Part shown: in pieces, positions 34,325 to 46,100 of the stretch
Layout of the letters: every line of letters starts with the position of its first letter
How positions within the stretch are numbered: position 1 is the stretch's first letter
Source of the DNA: Pogona vitticeps
Taxonomy: Eukaryota > Chordata > Lepidosauria > Squamata > Agamidae
Reading direction: 5' to 3'
DNA: 64,000 nt
NCBI RefSeq assembly: GCF_051106095.1
Contig: NC_135789.1
Span: 18,039,501 to 18,103,500, forward strand
Notes under the pieces: model-generated
Databases searched by the model: none
What the model saw: only the letters and a program-made list of their open reading frames with translations
Told to the model about the DNA's origin: nothing
Translations under genes and position numbers: made by a program

Positions 34325-37300
34325 AAGATATCATCACCGCGGGGAGGGGGGCGATGATAACTTCCTCAATGGCTCAAGGGGGCGTTTCTTTCAAAAAGGT
34401 TAAGAACCACTGATCATGATGGATCCTGGCCTCTGTTGTATGCCTATTGATTTCCTAGCTTATGGAAACATACTGGTTACAACAGAACAAACAAATCACA
34501 CCAGCAGCATGCTTTTTTTCTTAATTTTTGCTTCCAATGAAACTTAGAAAGTGACTTTTTAAAAGTCATTTGTTGGTCTTCTTTGTTACAACTTTTGAAA
34601 AGTAATCTGTTGATGCTACTGGTTACAAAGCTGGTGGGGGAGTAACTAATTTCTTGTGCTTGGGGGTTTTTTGGGGGAGGGGGTTGGCCCGAGAGGAGAA
34701 ATCGTTAAGGTTGATCAAAACCTGAAATGTTCCTGCCAAGATACAGTACCTTAAAAAAAAAAAAAAAACCAACCAACCAACCAACAAGGGCTTCAAAGTG
34801 CCTTGCAAAAGTCAGCTTAAAAAGTAATTGCAAAAAGTTAACTTACATCAGGAACTTGGGTCTTGCTCACTGTCACCTCTGAATTACAAACCACATCCCT
34901 TTAGAGATAACACGTTCTTTCCCAGCTGTACTTACCCAAAAGATAAAGATTGTACAAACTGCTGAGTGGGCTAAACCACAATTTCAAAAAAACACAGATT
35001 CGTGGACTCCTTGATTCTTTCTTTCTCCCTCTCTCTTCCCACCCCAAATGGCTCTTCCAGGACGGGCCGAAACCTGCGCCGGTGCAGGTTCTCCCGCCTG
35101 GGGCCAATTCTTCAACGGCTCGGACATCCCGCTCATCCCCGGCTCCCCGTGCGGCGACAAGACCGGCTACTGTGACCATTTCCACATCTGCCGTTTCGTG
35201 GACGAAGACGGGCCTATTGCCCGCGTGAAAAATTTCATCTTGGACCTCATTGAGATGGAAGACGTCGCCACGTGGATGAAGGTGAGTCCAGGCACGGCAG
35301 CCGTCCAGCAGGCGTTTCTGGAAACCAAGATTCTAGTCTTTATTCAATCAAGAAAGTCCCCGGGTGAGTTTAAAGCAGGGTTTCAGGATAAAGAGCCAGG
35401 CTTAACATCTTACGAAGGAGAAGAGATGCAAACACAGCTGACAAAAAGATCCATTTCTAGTCCTCAAGGCTTCAGTGAGGAGTGGTTTCCAGTTTGGGGC
35501 ATTGGGGTGATCATACAGCCCCTAAAAGCCCTACAGGCATCACCCTTGCTCAGCCAGACCCTTGGTGTGTGCTTTAACACCGGCACTGTTTCACAAGGAA
35601 CCCCTTAAGAGCGCAGCAGAGTGGAGAACAAGATGCACGACTCATGTACCCAATTACAGCCAGAAGTTTCCAAAAGTTTACGTTTTGGGGTCACAAAAAT
35701 GTAACAAAGCCCGCAATATAGTCACACTGTATGCAGTAAACACACACAGCCATTAGAGGGCATCTCAATCTAAGAACCTATAATGAGTGCAGTCACTAGG
35801 GGGCACATATATTCATTTTTTTAAAATGGGAAGCCTTTGGCAGGCTGTGGTATACAGATGGGTCCACCAGGGGTCATCTCTATATAAATCGTCTGGGCTT
35901 GTAATTTCTTATATGGTCCCGCCCTCTTGGAAAGGAACTGAATCATGCTTTTTTTTCCAATTAAAAAAAGCCAAATTCCTTAAACAGATTCACTCCGCCC
36001 TACTCCACTTATTTTTGAGGTGGTGAAATACAGCCCAAGGGGCGTGTGAGAGTGGATAGATGACTACCCTGCACATTGTTGCGGTCCACCCTTGAAGACA
36101 GCACAGAAATGAGGTTCTGGGCTAGCATTCATGTCCTGCTCTCGACTACGAGCAACCAGCTCGTGCAACATGTACAAGCTGTCACCGTTCTGGTTGGACT
36201 TCCAGTCTTACTTTGCCTCCTTCCAAATCCCATTTGGGATGTTGGCGCACAGGGCCATTGGGTGAGAAAACATCTCTCCCGAGCCTTAATTCTGACGATC
36301 CCCTCTCTCCGTCTGCAGACACATTGGTGGGCTGTGCTTCTAATGGTTTTGACCTTAGCAGCCATGATGGCTGGGACCATCCTTCTTTTCGGACGGACAG
36401 TCGATACCCAAACAGGTGAGTCTGTACACGGACCTGTCACTCTTGCAAACGTACTGTATTTGCCAGTGTATAAGGCGACTGGGTGTATAAGACGACCCCC
36501 CAACATTTCCACTCAAAATGTAGAGTTTGTTATATACTTGCTGTATAAGACTACCCCCTCTTCTGCATGCGTGATTCTGGTTCCTTTTGCTGGGAGAGAG
36601 CGAGGGTTTCCTGGAAGAAGGACAGCATCAGCGCCGAACAGCAGACTGTCGGGAAGCAGCAGAGAGGCGGCAGCCATTTTCGAGAGGCGGCAGCCATGTG
36701 GTCGCATCTCAAAATGGCTGCCTCCTCTCTGCTGTTCCCGACAGTCAGCTGTTTGGCGCTAGAGTCAGGCTATTCCCAGGCTAGGAGTGGGGCTCTACTC
36801 GGTCTAACTACCAGTTAAGTGACTTCGCTGGGAGAGAGGGCTTGCTGGACATGCACCCGGCGTACAAGACGCCCCCCCCCACTTGGAGGCATGTTTTTCA
36901 GGGCCAAAAAGTCATCTTGTACGCTGGCAAATATGGTACAGTAAATGAATTTCAGACCCACGCCAATCACTGCATGAGAAAAGAACTGTTTCAGATTCAA
37001 CCACCCAGGGAAGAAAGAGGTGATGCAGAGCCCGGGAAGTCTATGTTATTGTTGTTTCTTCAAAAACATCTCAATTTCCCCATCCAGATTCTCAGAATTT
37101 TAATCCAATGTGTTGACTTTCCCATAAATCATGGAACTATCAGGGTGCAACTCCCATGGTTACCGGCAACTACAGTGGGGTCTTGACTTAAGAACGGCTC
37201 GAGTTAAGAACATTTTGACTTAAGAACCACTCTCATAAGAAAATATTGACTTGACTTACATACTTAGATTTGAGTTAAGAACTGAAAAAAACCGATGTGG

Positions 37301-38010
37301 GAGGCAGGGAAAGTGCAAAATTTGAACTTTCAGTTAACTGTTGGCCAGTGAAAAGGGTGCCTGTCTGCTTCCTCACTCCTCCCAGCGTTTAGAGAGTGGA
37401 TTGGGAGACAGTCTTCAGACTGCCTGGTACTGTACTGCCTGGACTGTATTTTCCCTGCCTTCCCTGAACCTTTCTTGACCTAAGAAAAAAAAGAAACAAA
37501 ATGTCCCCCTCTAGTGGTCGAAGGCGGAATAGCAGCTTCCCATTAGTTTCTATGGATGGAAAAGAGCAGATACGGATCAAATGGTTCTCAATGCATTCCT
37601 ATGGGAAATGCAGATTTGACCTGAGAACTTTTTGACTTGAGAACCGCCTTCCAATACGGATTAAGTTCTCAAGTCAAGACCCCACTGTAATTACTTTTTG
37701 CTGGAATGAAGGTGTAAGAGTTTCATTTCAAAGGTAATGTAACAGGATTGAGTGACTTTCCTTCTCCAGCGATAATTCTAAGAGCAGGCAGATTGACTGT
37801 TACTTTAAGATGAACACTCCCCTCCACTACCTTTGTAACCTTAATTCCTCGATTATTATTGGTTTATTTGTAGAGGAAAAGGCCATGAGGGAGTCCAAGA
37901 AAAAAGGAACTTCCGAGCAACAACCTGCACAGCCACCCCACTTTTTCTACTGGGAACGCGAGGAGATTTACATCCAAACGATGCATGAGGAATACGAGAC
38001 CATAATCTAG
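23820..38010 (+). CDS. ADAM10-like transmembrane metalloprotease (16 coding exons, 718 aa)
   Basis: This is a full-length paralogue of ADAM10, the membrane sheddase that cleaves Notch and other ectodomains. Coding exons: 23820-23886, 24950-25076, 26210-26328, 27030-27188, 28118-28209, 28501-28623, 29335-29427, 29704-29863, 30228-30388, 31121-31292, 31448-31592, 31921-32104, 32857-32956, 35061-35281, 36319-36415, 37874-38010. All junctions are GT-AG, phases agree and the total is 2157 nt. Residues 1-18 look like a signal peptide. A prodomain follows, ending at a furin site RHKR (194-197). The zinc site [12 protein letters not shown] gives H358, E359, H362 and H368, with the Met-turn in KYLMFGYAT. 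Then come disintegrin and Cys-rich domains with ADAM10 landmarks (PICGN, GEECD, CSPSQG.CC, GSPC), and a transmembrane helix at about 644-667 (HWWAVLLM). Differences from ADAM10: no cysteine at the usual GGCAD switch position, fewer disintegrin/Cys-rich cysteines, and an acidic tail ending ETII instead of the proline-rich tail. The exon 2 acceptor could also be 9 nt further in, still in frame. Confidence 0.93.
25412..25915 (-). mobile_element. CR1/L2-type LINE 3' fragment nested in the MITE
   Basis: In reverse it encodes [16 protein letters not shown], the extreme C-terminus seen in the LINE at 51.3 kb (HLKTWLFRQAFP). It continues into the CCGCCCCGAGTAGACG 3' UTR motif and an AATAAATAAATAAA tail. 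It is itself interrupted by a hAT MITE at 25462-25597. Confidence 0.7.
25462..25597. mobile_element. hAT MITE with 8-bp duplication
   Basis: The ends are CACTGGTTCTTAACC and its inverse GGTTAAGAACCACTG. An identical 8-bp target duplication CTCTAGAC occurs at 25454-25461 and 25598-25605. The inside is a long palindrome (GACTGCAACTCCCAGAAGCC against GGGTTTCTGGGAGTTGCAGT). It is a classic non-autonomous hAT element. Confidence 0.92.
27360..27980. repeat. Degenerate tandem repeat, unit about 45-60 bp
   Basis: A core like GAGCTCTGCTTTGCAGACCAGGAAGCCATTGCATGGG recurs about ten times with many changes (for example near 27378, 27405, 27450, 27520, 27590, 27640, 27712, 27755, 27835, 27900 and 27950). 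It fills most of intron 4 of the ADAM10-like gene. A 273-codon open frame on the minus strand (28170-27349) is a product of this repeat and extends over exon 5 antisense. It is not a gene. Confidence 0.7.
30393..30567. repeat. (CCTT)n-(CCAT)n microsatellite at a splice donor
   Basis: About 84 bp of CCTT units are followed by about 90 bp of CCAT units and then an interrupted tail to about 30690. The array starts within a few bases of the GTGAGT donor of intron 9, the intron that splits the zinc-binding motif. Confidence 0.95.
32440..32745 (+). mobile_element. Non-LTR retrotransposon 3' fragment
   Basis: The segment encodes [16 protein letters not shown] and ends with CATGTTACCATAGTCTCTCAAGACTGAAGGATGCCTA. 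A related end (GCACGTTACCATAGTCTCTC) occurs at about 44770-44790. I recognise a common squamate LINE tail but not its clade. Confidence 0.5.
33130..33590 (-). mobile_element. Non-LTR retrotransposon C-terminal fragment
   Basis: In reverse it reads [20 protein letters not shown] and then a short 3' region. The IIGALG motif recurs at the C-terminal end of several LINE polyproteins. It is a 5'-truncated fragment in intron 13 of the ADAM10-like gene. Confidence 0.5.
33710..33770. repeat. (ATT)n microsatellite
   Basis: Roughly 20 ATT units in intron 13 of the ADAM10-like gene, abutting the LINE fragment. Confidence 0.95.
33888..34412. mobile_element. Non-autonomous hAT element, 525 bp
   Basis: Terminal repeats are CAGTGGTTCTTAACGTGG and GGTTAAGAACCACTG. 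An exact 8-bp target duplication ATCATGAT lies at 33880-33887 and 34413-34420. The interior contains GGGGGCG-rich stretches near both ends and an (AAAT)n array at about 34268-34324. There is no transposase. Confidence 0.92.
36454..36941. mobile_element. Tc1/mariner-type MITE (GTATAAGACGAC family)
   Basis: The ends are CTGTATTTGCCAGTGTATAAGGCGAC and, inverted, CTGTACCATATTTGCCAGCGTACAAGATGAC, each flanked by TA. An internal inverted repeat contains CAAAATGGCTGCC and GGCAGCCATTTTCGAGAGG motifs. It lies in intron 15 of the ADAM10-like gene. A shorter relative is at about 50450-50662. Confidence 0.75.
37173..37687. mobile_element. Tc1/mariner-type non-autonomous element, 515 bp
   Basis: The left end CAGTGGGGTCTTGACTTAAGAAC is inversely matched by the right end GTTCTCAAGTCAAGACCCCACTG, with TA at 37171-37172 and 37688-37689. 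The interior repeats the TTGACTTAAGAAC motif. No transposase is present. It lies in intron 15 of the ADAM10-like gene. Confidence 0.88.
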
Positions 38011-38187
38011 AGCTGGACGCACCTGTAAGGGGCGGAAAAAACTTTTCGCAGCCCAAAAAGAAGCATAGCAGCACCCCCTGTAAGGTTGACACACTGGGAC
38101 ATTGTGACACGAGAAGCTGAAAAGCATTCTTTTGCATTTCAACCGTGTTCTGTACAGTCGTTTTCCCTAAAGCACCACAGAAAACCC

Positions 38188-38193
38188 AATAAA
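38188..38193 (+). promoter_or_regulatory. Polyadenylation signal of the ADAM10-like gene
   Basis: AATAAA lies about 180 bp past the TAG stop, giving a short 3' UTR. Confidence 0.65.
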
Positions 38194-38443
38194 TTTATTC
38201 TCCTTTACCTCTGGGATAGTTTGGTTTTTTTCATTTTTCCCCTCCTTCAACATAAAATCTGGGGCAAATTTTGCCACCATCAATGTGTCCCCACTGTGGG
38301 GGGAGATGATGGCATTAGCACCGTTGTCAGAAAAGGCAAGAAATTCACAAGAACGTCATCGGCTTGGTCTTAAATGCAATCCTCCTGACCTTCTGGACTC
38401 CTCCATTCCAGGCATTCGGCCTGACAGACGCCCTTTGACCGCG

Positions 38444-38627
38444 ACCCAAATGTGGCTCGCCTGGAGAAAAAGGCCTGAAAGGGAAGGCTTGCATGGCTTA
38501 GCTTCCTGTTCAAACAGGAAGTTGCCCCAAAGCAACTTCTTCGTTTTCTAGTAGGTAGCATTCAGCTTCTCTAAGGCCATGTGGCCTGCCAGCTAGGCCT
38601 TTCCTCCAGGCGAGCCACATTTTGGGA
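38444..38627. repeat. 184-bp inverted-repeat (MITE-like) element
   Basis: The left arm CCCAAATGTGGCTCGCCTGG is matched in reverse by the right arm CCAGGCGAGCCACATTTTGG over about 28 bp. The inside has two further small hairpins (GCTTCCTGTTCAAACAGGAAG and GTTGCCCCAAAGCAAC). It lies just downstream of the ADAM10-like gene. Confidence 0.75.
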
Positions 38628-39068
38628 TCCATAGATGGGAGGTCTGTCAGGGGGAGCTACCCAAATAAGGATCAGGGAGTCTGTCGGACAAAAGGAAATC
38701 CACCCCACGAACTTTTCCCAACTTTTAATATATGGGAATTCTCACTGGGATCAGAAAATAGCTCCTAGGTCTTCAATGCAAGATGGTGGCTCCCCCCCCC
38801 CCCCCCGTTAAAGTTAGGGGCCTGAAGGTGGATGGGGCAGTCCGGAAGAGTGGATCAAAGCAAGGGGTTGCTGCACAAGCCCTGTCTTCTGTCTGACGGC
38901 CCCAAAATGAATTGGGCAAAAAACCCGCCCCCGGCTGGTCGCAAGCCGGCTCTGATCTTGGTGAGGGCCTTTCAGCGGCATCGAAGTAACCCAGCAACAA
39001 AATTTAAACCGGACTTAAAGCAAGAGAACTCTCAAACCCAGGGAGCTCAACGGCCCTTTCCAAGTCTT

Positions 39069-39074
39069 TTTATT
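39069..39074 (-). promoter_or_regulatory. MICOS13: MICOS13 polyadenylation signal
   Basis: TTTATT on the plus strand reads AATAAA in the MICOS13 direction, about 100 bp after the stop. Confidence 0.6.
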
Positions 39075-39171
39075 GGAGCCCTTTAGGAGCGGGGCCCTTC
39101 CCCAGCTGTGGGCGCCGAGAATCTGCCCCTGCGATGCCAAGAGAAGCCTCCAGTTTCTGTGTTGGATGGTT

Positions 39172-41513
<2,342 letters not shown>

Positions 41514-42081
41514 TGTGGAGCGAAAGCTGCTGCTTCTGCCGCGCGCTCAAGGGCAGGTCGGCGCCCGGCCGCACCGCTTTCAATTCTCGCGAGGCCTTCC
41601 GAGATTGGCGGACCGAGCCGCGCCCACAGCGGTCGTTACCGCGTTTTACTATCCGATGCCGGGACGAGTAGGGTGGGGAATACCAATGGAAGGAAAAAAA
41701 TTAACTAACGCAAATAAAGCATTCCCTTTCACTCCCGGCAGCGGCAAACAAGCTTTTCCCTTCGTTTATCGCGGTTACTACGGTAACCATCATGGCGGCC
41801 TAGGCGGAAGCGTCGGGCCGCTCCGCGCATGCGCACAATGAATGATGCGCCTTCCCCCCCCCCCGGGCCTGATCTATGCTTCCAACTCGGTGGTCAGACC
41901 TCCCACCCCTTGCCTTGTCTTAAAGTCTAAAGGTCGCGCCAGCTTAAGGCGGAGGGAGAGAAGTCACGTGATTGGAGCGGGTGTGTTTGCAATCTTGCTG
42001 TTAAGGTGCAAGCCTTATTTTTTTGGCCAGGAAAAGGCTAGAAAGGGGTTACCTCTGGACGTTGCATGACTTTCCGACGTG

Positions 42082-42159
<78 letters not shown>

Positions 42160-43114
42160 ACTCTTGCAAAATCTCCTTTGCTCCAAGAGGCTGAGAATTA
42201 AATGCCAGCGCAAACCTGAGTGGGTATTTTATGGTTAATGTTCTCTGCCCGCTACTCTGGGCAAGGTGGCAGAAAAGGCCACCTGCTAACCTCTGAAAGA
42301 AAGGCCAAGAACCCGGTGATAAGAGGAATCAAATAAGAGGGACTGCCATGGGGTGGTTCTGCCTCCATCCAGTGCTGCTGTTTGTGATGTTGACTCTGGA
42401 GTAAGCTACCCTGTGGAGACTTCCTCCCCTAGGGCTCGATCAAGTGTTTAAATGAGGAAGCAGGATTTGGTCCTGAGCATCCTTCCCGGTAGGATTCGGG
42501 CACGTAGGAAACTCTGCACCCTCTCCAAGGACTTTACATCTAGGATACTGTTGTTGTTGTTGGTGGTGGCGATGTGCCCTCCAATCGCCTCTGACTTTCA
42601 ACTCTACGAAGGAGCGATCCGCTCAGCTCTTGCCTGTGGGATCCTTGAGGGAGTCCATCCATCTCGTATTGGGTGTTCCTCTTTTCCTGCTGCCTTCCTT
42701 CCCTCTTTCCCACCCTGGGGGTCTTTCTCCAGAGAATCCTGCCTTCTTAGGGTGTGCCCAAAATAGGACTGCCTTCTAAACCTTCGGAGGATTACCAGAC
42801 ATGGGGATTAACCTGACCTGCTTATCAGGTTTATCCTCACATGAAGTGCGCAGAGGTTCACAGTTTTGTGCATACGCCTAGGGGCGCCATTTCTCACTCA
42901 GGCCCCAGCTGGCGTTCTGCAGGGAGGGAATCTGCCACTCTGGGCGTCTTTATCTCTCGTTTCTGACCTTTGTATTCACCCAGGGAGTCTGCAAAGCAAG
43001 AGATTAACCAGCAGGTGGGAACCTGCCTTACTGCCTGATCCTGCCACCTTTTAGGTCTCTTACCCGTGCCTGGATTCTCTGGTTCCACCGCCATTCCTGG
43101 AGAGCGAAGCCACA
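41514..43114. promoter_or_regulatory. Divergent MICOS13/HSD11B1L promoter region
   Basis: The first 350 bp form a CpG-rich promoter with a TCTCGCGAG element (41585-41593), a palindromic GGTTACTACGGTAACC (41773-41788) resembling an RFX X-box, a YY1-like CATCATGGCGGCC (41788-41800) and an NRF1-like GCGCATGCGCAC (41825-41836). Beyond an (ATT)n array (42082-42158) the sequence is ordinary. It may include an untranslated first exon of HSD11B1L, which I cannot place. Confidence 0.6.
42082..42158. repeat. (ATT)n microsatellite
   Basis: About 25 uninterrupted ATT units between the CpG island and the HSD11B1L first coding exon. Confidence 0.95.
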
Positions 43115-46100
43115 ATGAGGTTGCTTGGAGTCGTGCTGTGCAGCCTGGCCGTCATCGTGGGTTGGGTGGCGTTCTTATGGAGGGACACGTTTGACCCAGG
43201 TGGGTTGAGTGTTGGAAATGCCCCACGTGTTGTCCAGAATAAGGGAGGCTGGGTGTGCATGGCTAGAAAAATGGAAGTCCACCACCATCTTCCACCAGGA
43301 GGGTAAATGGGCTTGTGAGATCCTCCAGTGTTGTCTGATGGGGTTGCTCCGCTGCCAGCGGGATGGCATGGTGTAACATCACACAAGCAGGGCCTTCTCT
43401 GTGGTAGCCTTTCGTGTGGGTCCGAGAAACAGGGCTGGGGTCTTTCAGGCACACCTCCGCGTCCGAGAAATCCAGCTTTCAATAAAAGTGGGCACTTTAG
43501 TCCTGAAAGCCTGCTGGGGAAAAAAGCATCTGAAGACGCTCATTTGCAAAGCTTCTGTTGCGACAATCAAGCAAGATCAGCACTTACAGAATCCCTTTTG
43601 CAGGTGACCTGTAATGTCTGGCTTGGAAAATTCTGCCTTCAAATAGGAATATTAAAGAGGGCTGGAGGTGGGGGATGGGGAATTAACATTCCACCCAGGT
43701 CTTGCTGTCGAAATCTGTCGGTGGTTTACCTATCTGACTGCAGAATCAGAGGTTAGGGGTTTGATTCCCCACTGTGCCTCTTTGACGGGGCTGGACTCGA
43801 TGATCCATAGGGTCCCTTCCAGCTCTGCCATTCTAAGAGGATGATGACGATTTCCATGATTCTGCATAAAATTTCAGGTCTTCTTCGATGCCACCATGAT
43901 CTCATGTTCTCATCCTTCACGCTTTTTTAGCAACTATGCTTTTATCCCTCCCTCCCTGTCTCTGTTAACCTAGCCAGCCTCTCCGGCGCTCGTGTTCTCA
44001 TCACTGGGGCCAGCACTGGGATCGGGGAACAGATGGCCTATCATTACGCCAGGTTTGGGGCTCAAATTGTCCTCACGGCCCGGCGGGAGGCCGTGCTGCA
44101 GAAGGTGAGAGGGAAGCCATGTCTGACTCTCGGAAAGTGGAGGAAGGGGTTCTGGAGCAATGGGAGACCAAGACTGTAAAAAAAAAAGGGGGGGGGAGGT
44201 CTTACAGATCTCCAAAGCACGGTCTTGAATCCAGCTCATCTTCCCAGTCAGAGTCGACGTGTTGAATTGGCCGGATTCACGCATGCCTGGACTTGGCCTT
44301 TTTTTTTCTTTACCTGTGATAGCCAAGGGGTTGAGGCCTGGGGTGCAAGAAAGAGATCAGAGCGGTGGAAAAGTTCCAGGGAGAACAGCACCCAAATGGC
44401 GATTGAGGAAATACCACCCTTTCTCTAGGGAAAGGCTAATGAGAAACAGTGTGGTGTAAGAGTTGGAGAGGGAGACTGCAGCTGCAATACGAGATCTGCA
44501 AGCGGGATCTGAAGGCCTTAGGAATGGACCTCAACAGATTGGAAACCTTGACATCTGAGCACTCAGCCTGGAGGCAGGCAGTGCATCACGTCCTCTCCCA
44601 ATTTGAAGAGACCCTTGTCCAGCAGGCCGAGGCAAAGAGGCAGTCCCAAAAGCAGCAAAATCAGGGAGCTGGACAGGGATTGTGTTTATCTTCTGTGTAT
44701 AAGGGATTGTCAGTCTCAAATTGGCCTTCTTCGCCACAATAGATGCTGCTCCAAGACCTCCATACAAAGCACGTTACCATAGTCTCTCTATATAGTCTCT
44801 CCCGTGATTCAAATCTTCATTTTGGCAGAGAACTGGGTGGGTGGGTGGGTGGTGGCTAAGCCTCCTGGTTTTGAGGTGGAGCCCATAACCTTCTCCCCGA
44901 AAGGGTTCAGATTTTAGCCTAAGCTGCTGCTCTGTAGACGCCAGTCCGGGAAATTTGCAATCCTCTTCTGGAGCAGCCCGGGTGTGTTTCATTTTAGCTC
45001 AAACACAGCACAACTATATTCTAATTTTTTTTCCCATTTTAAATTTACGCTTCTCACTTTTCCTCCAGGTGGCAGAGAAATGTTTAGAGCTGGGCGCAAA
45101 GAAAGCACTCGTCTTTCCTGCGGACATGGCTTCCCCCTCCGAGCCGGAAAAGTTTGTCCGTTTTGCTTTGGAACAACTCGGTCAGTTCTTGATAGCGAAA
45201 GCTGGTTAATTCGCTGATGGCAAGCACGTTTGAAAACCGTGTCATATGTGTGCACTAGTGAAAAGTGGTGAAAAGTGTGGAGCCAGAGGTTGGGAGTTCG
45301 AACCCCCCTCTGTGTCCCGCCCGGGAGAGGAGCCAGCCTGGGTGGCCTTGGGCCAACCGCACCATCCCACCCTCCCTTAAAATGATCCCCTGCCTGTGAT
45401 GCTCAGATTTCTGAACCCATATCTGTGTCCTTCTCTTTCTCTCTCTCTCTCTTCCTTGTTTTAGGGGGTCTGGATTACGTGGTTCTCAATCACATCGGCT
45501 GGACCCCTTTCGAGATGTGGTCTGGGGATGTGGCTCACGTCCGCTGGCTTATGGAGGTGAGCATTGATGCTTCTCTTCCAGGTATGCTCTGGGGGATGAT
45601 TGACCCAACCCGAGGAGATTTCTCGGGCTGCTCAGGTGACTAGGTCCCCTCTGATGAGCAATATTGACAAGGTCACAAGCTCCTTCGTGGCTCAGCACCC
45701 ACAGAATTGACCCGCATATCATGATTTGACCTGTTTTAAGAACTGGGCTGGTTGATAGCTTGCCGGGTTTGTAGTGGGAAGCGTCGATTTGAACGCAGGT
45801 TGGGGCACCTCCTTCAATCTGAATTGGATCCAAGTTATATGTATTTTATGTGCTTTTTCTCAAAGATCTTTAAGTCATCTCCAGAGTCCTGTACAGGCCC
45901 ACAGAGTCAGGTACAGCTACTGCTGTGTTCCAATATTTCCAGATAAAACAAGAGCAGGAAAACTTTGGCACCCATGATAAAGTAATTTGGACAAACCTCG
46001 GTCCGTTGTCGTTTGGCTATATCGTTAGAAAAACAAGAAAGGTGGATTCCAGTAGGAAAGGAGGACGGGACATGAGATGGGTCGGCTCAGTGAGGAAGCC

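Noticed and set aside
44449-44742. Possible extra HSD11B1L exon
   Set aside because: It matches a LINE polyprotein C-terminus, and the gene is already complete in phase without it.
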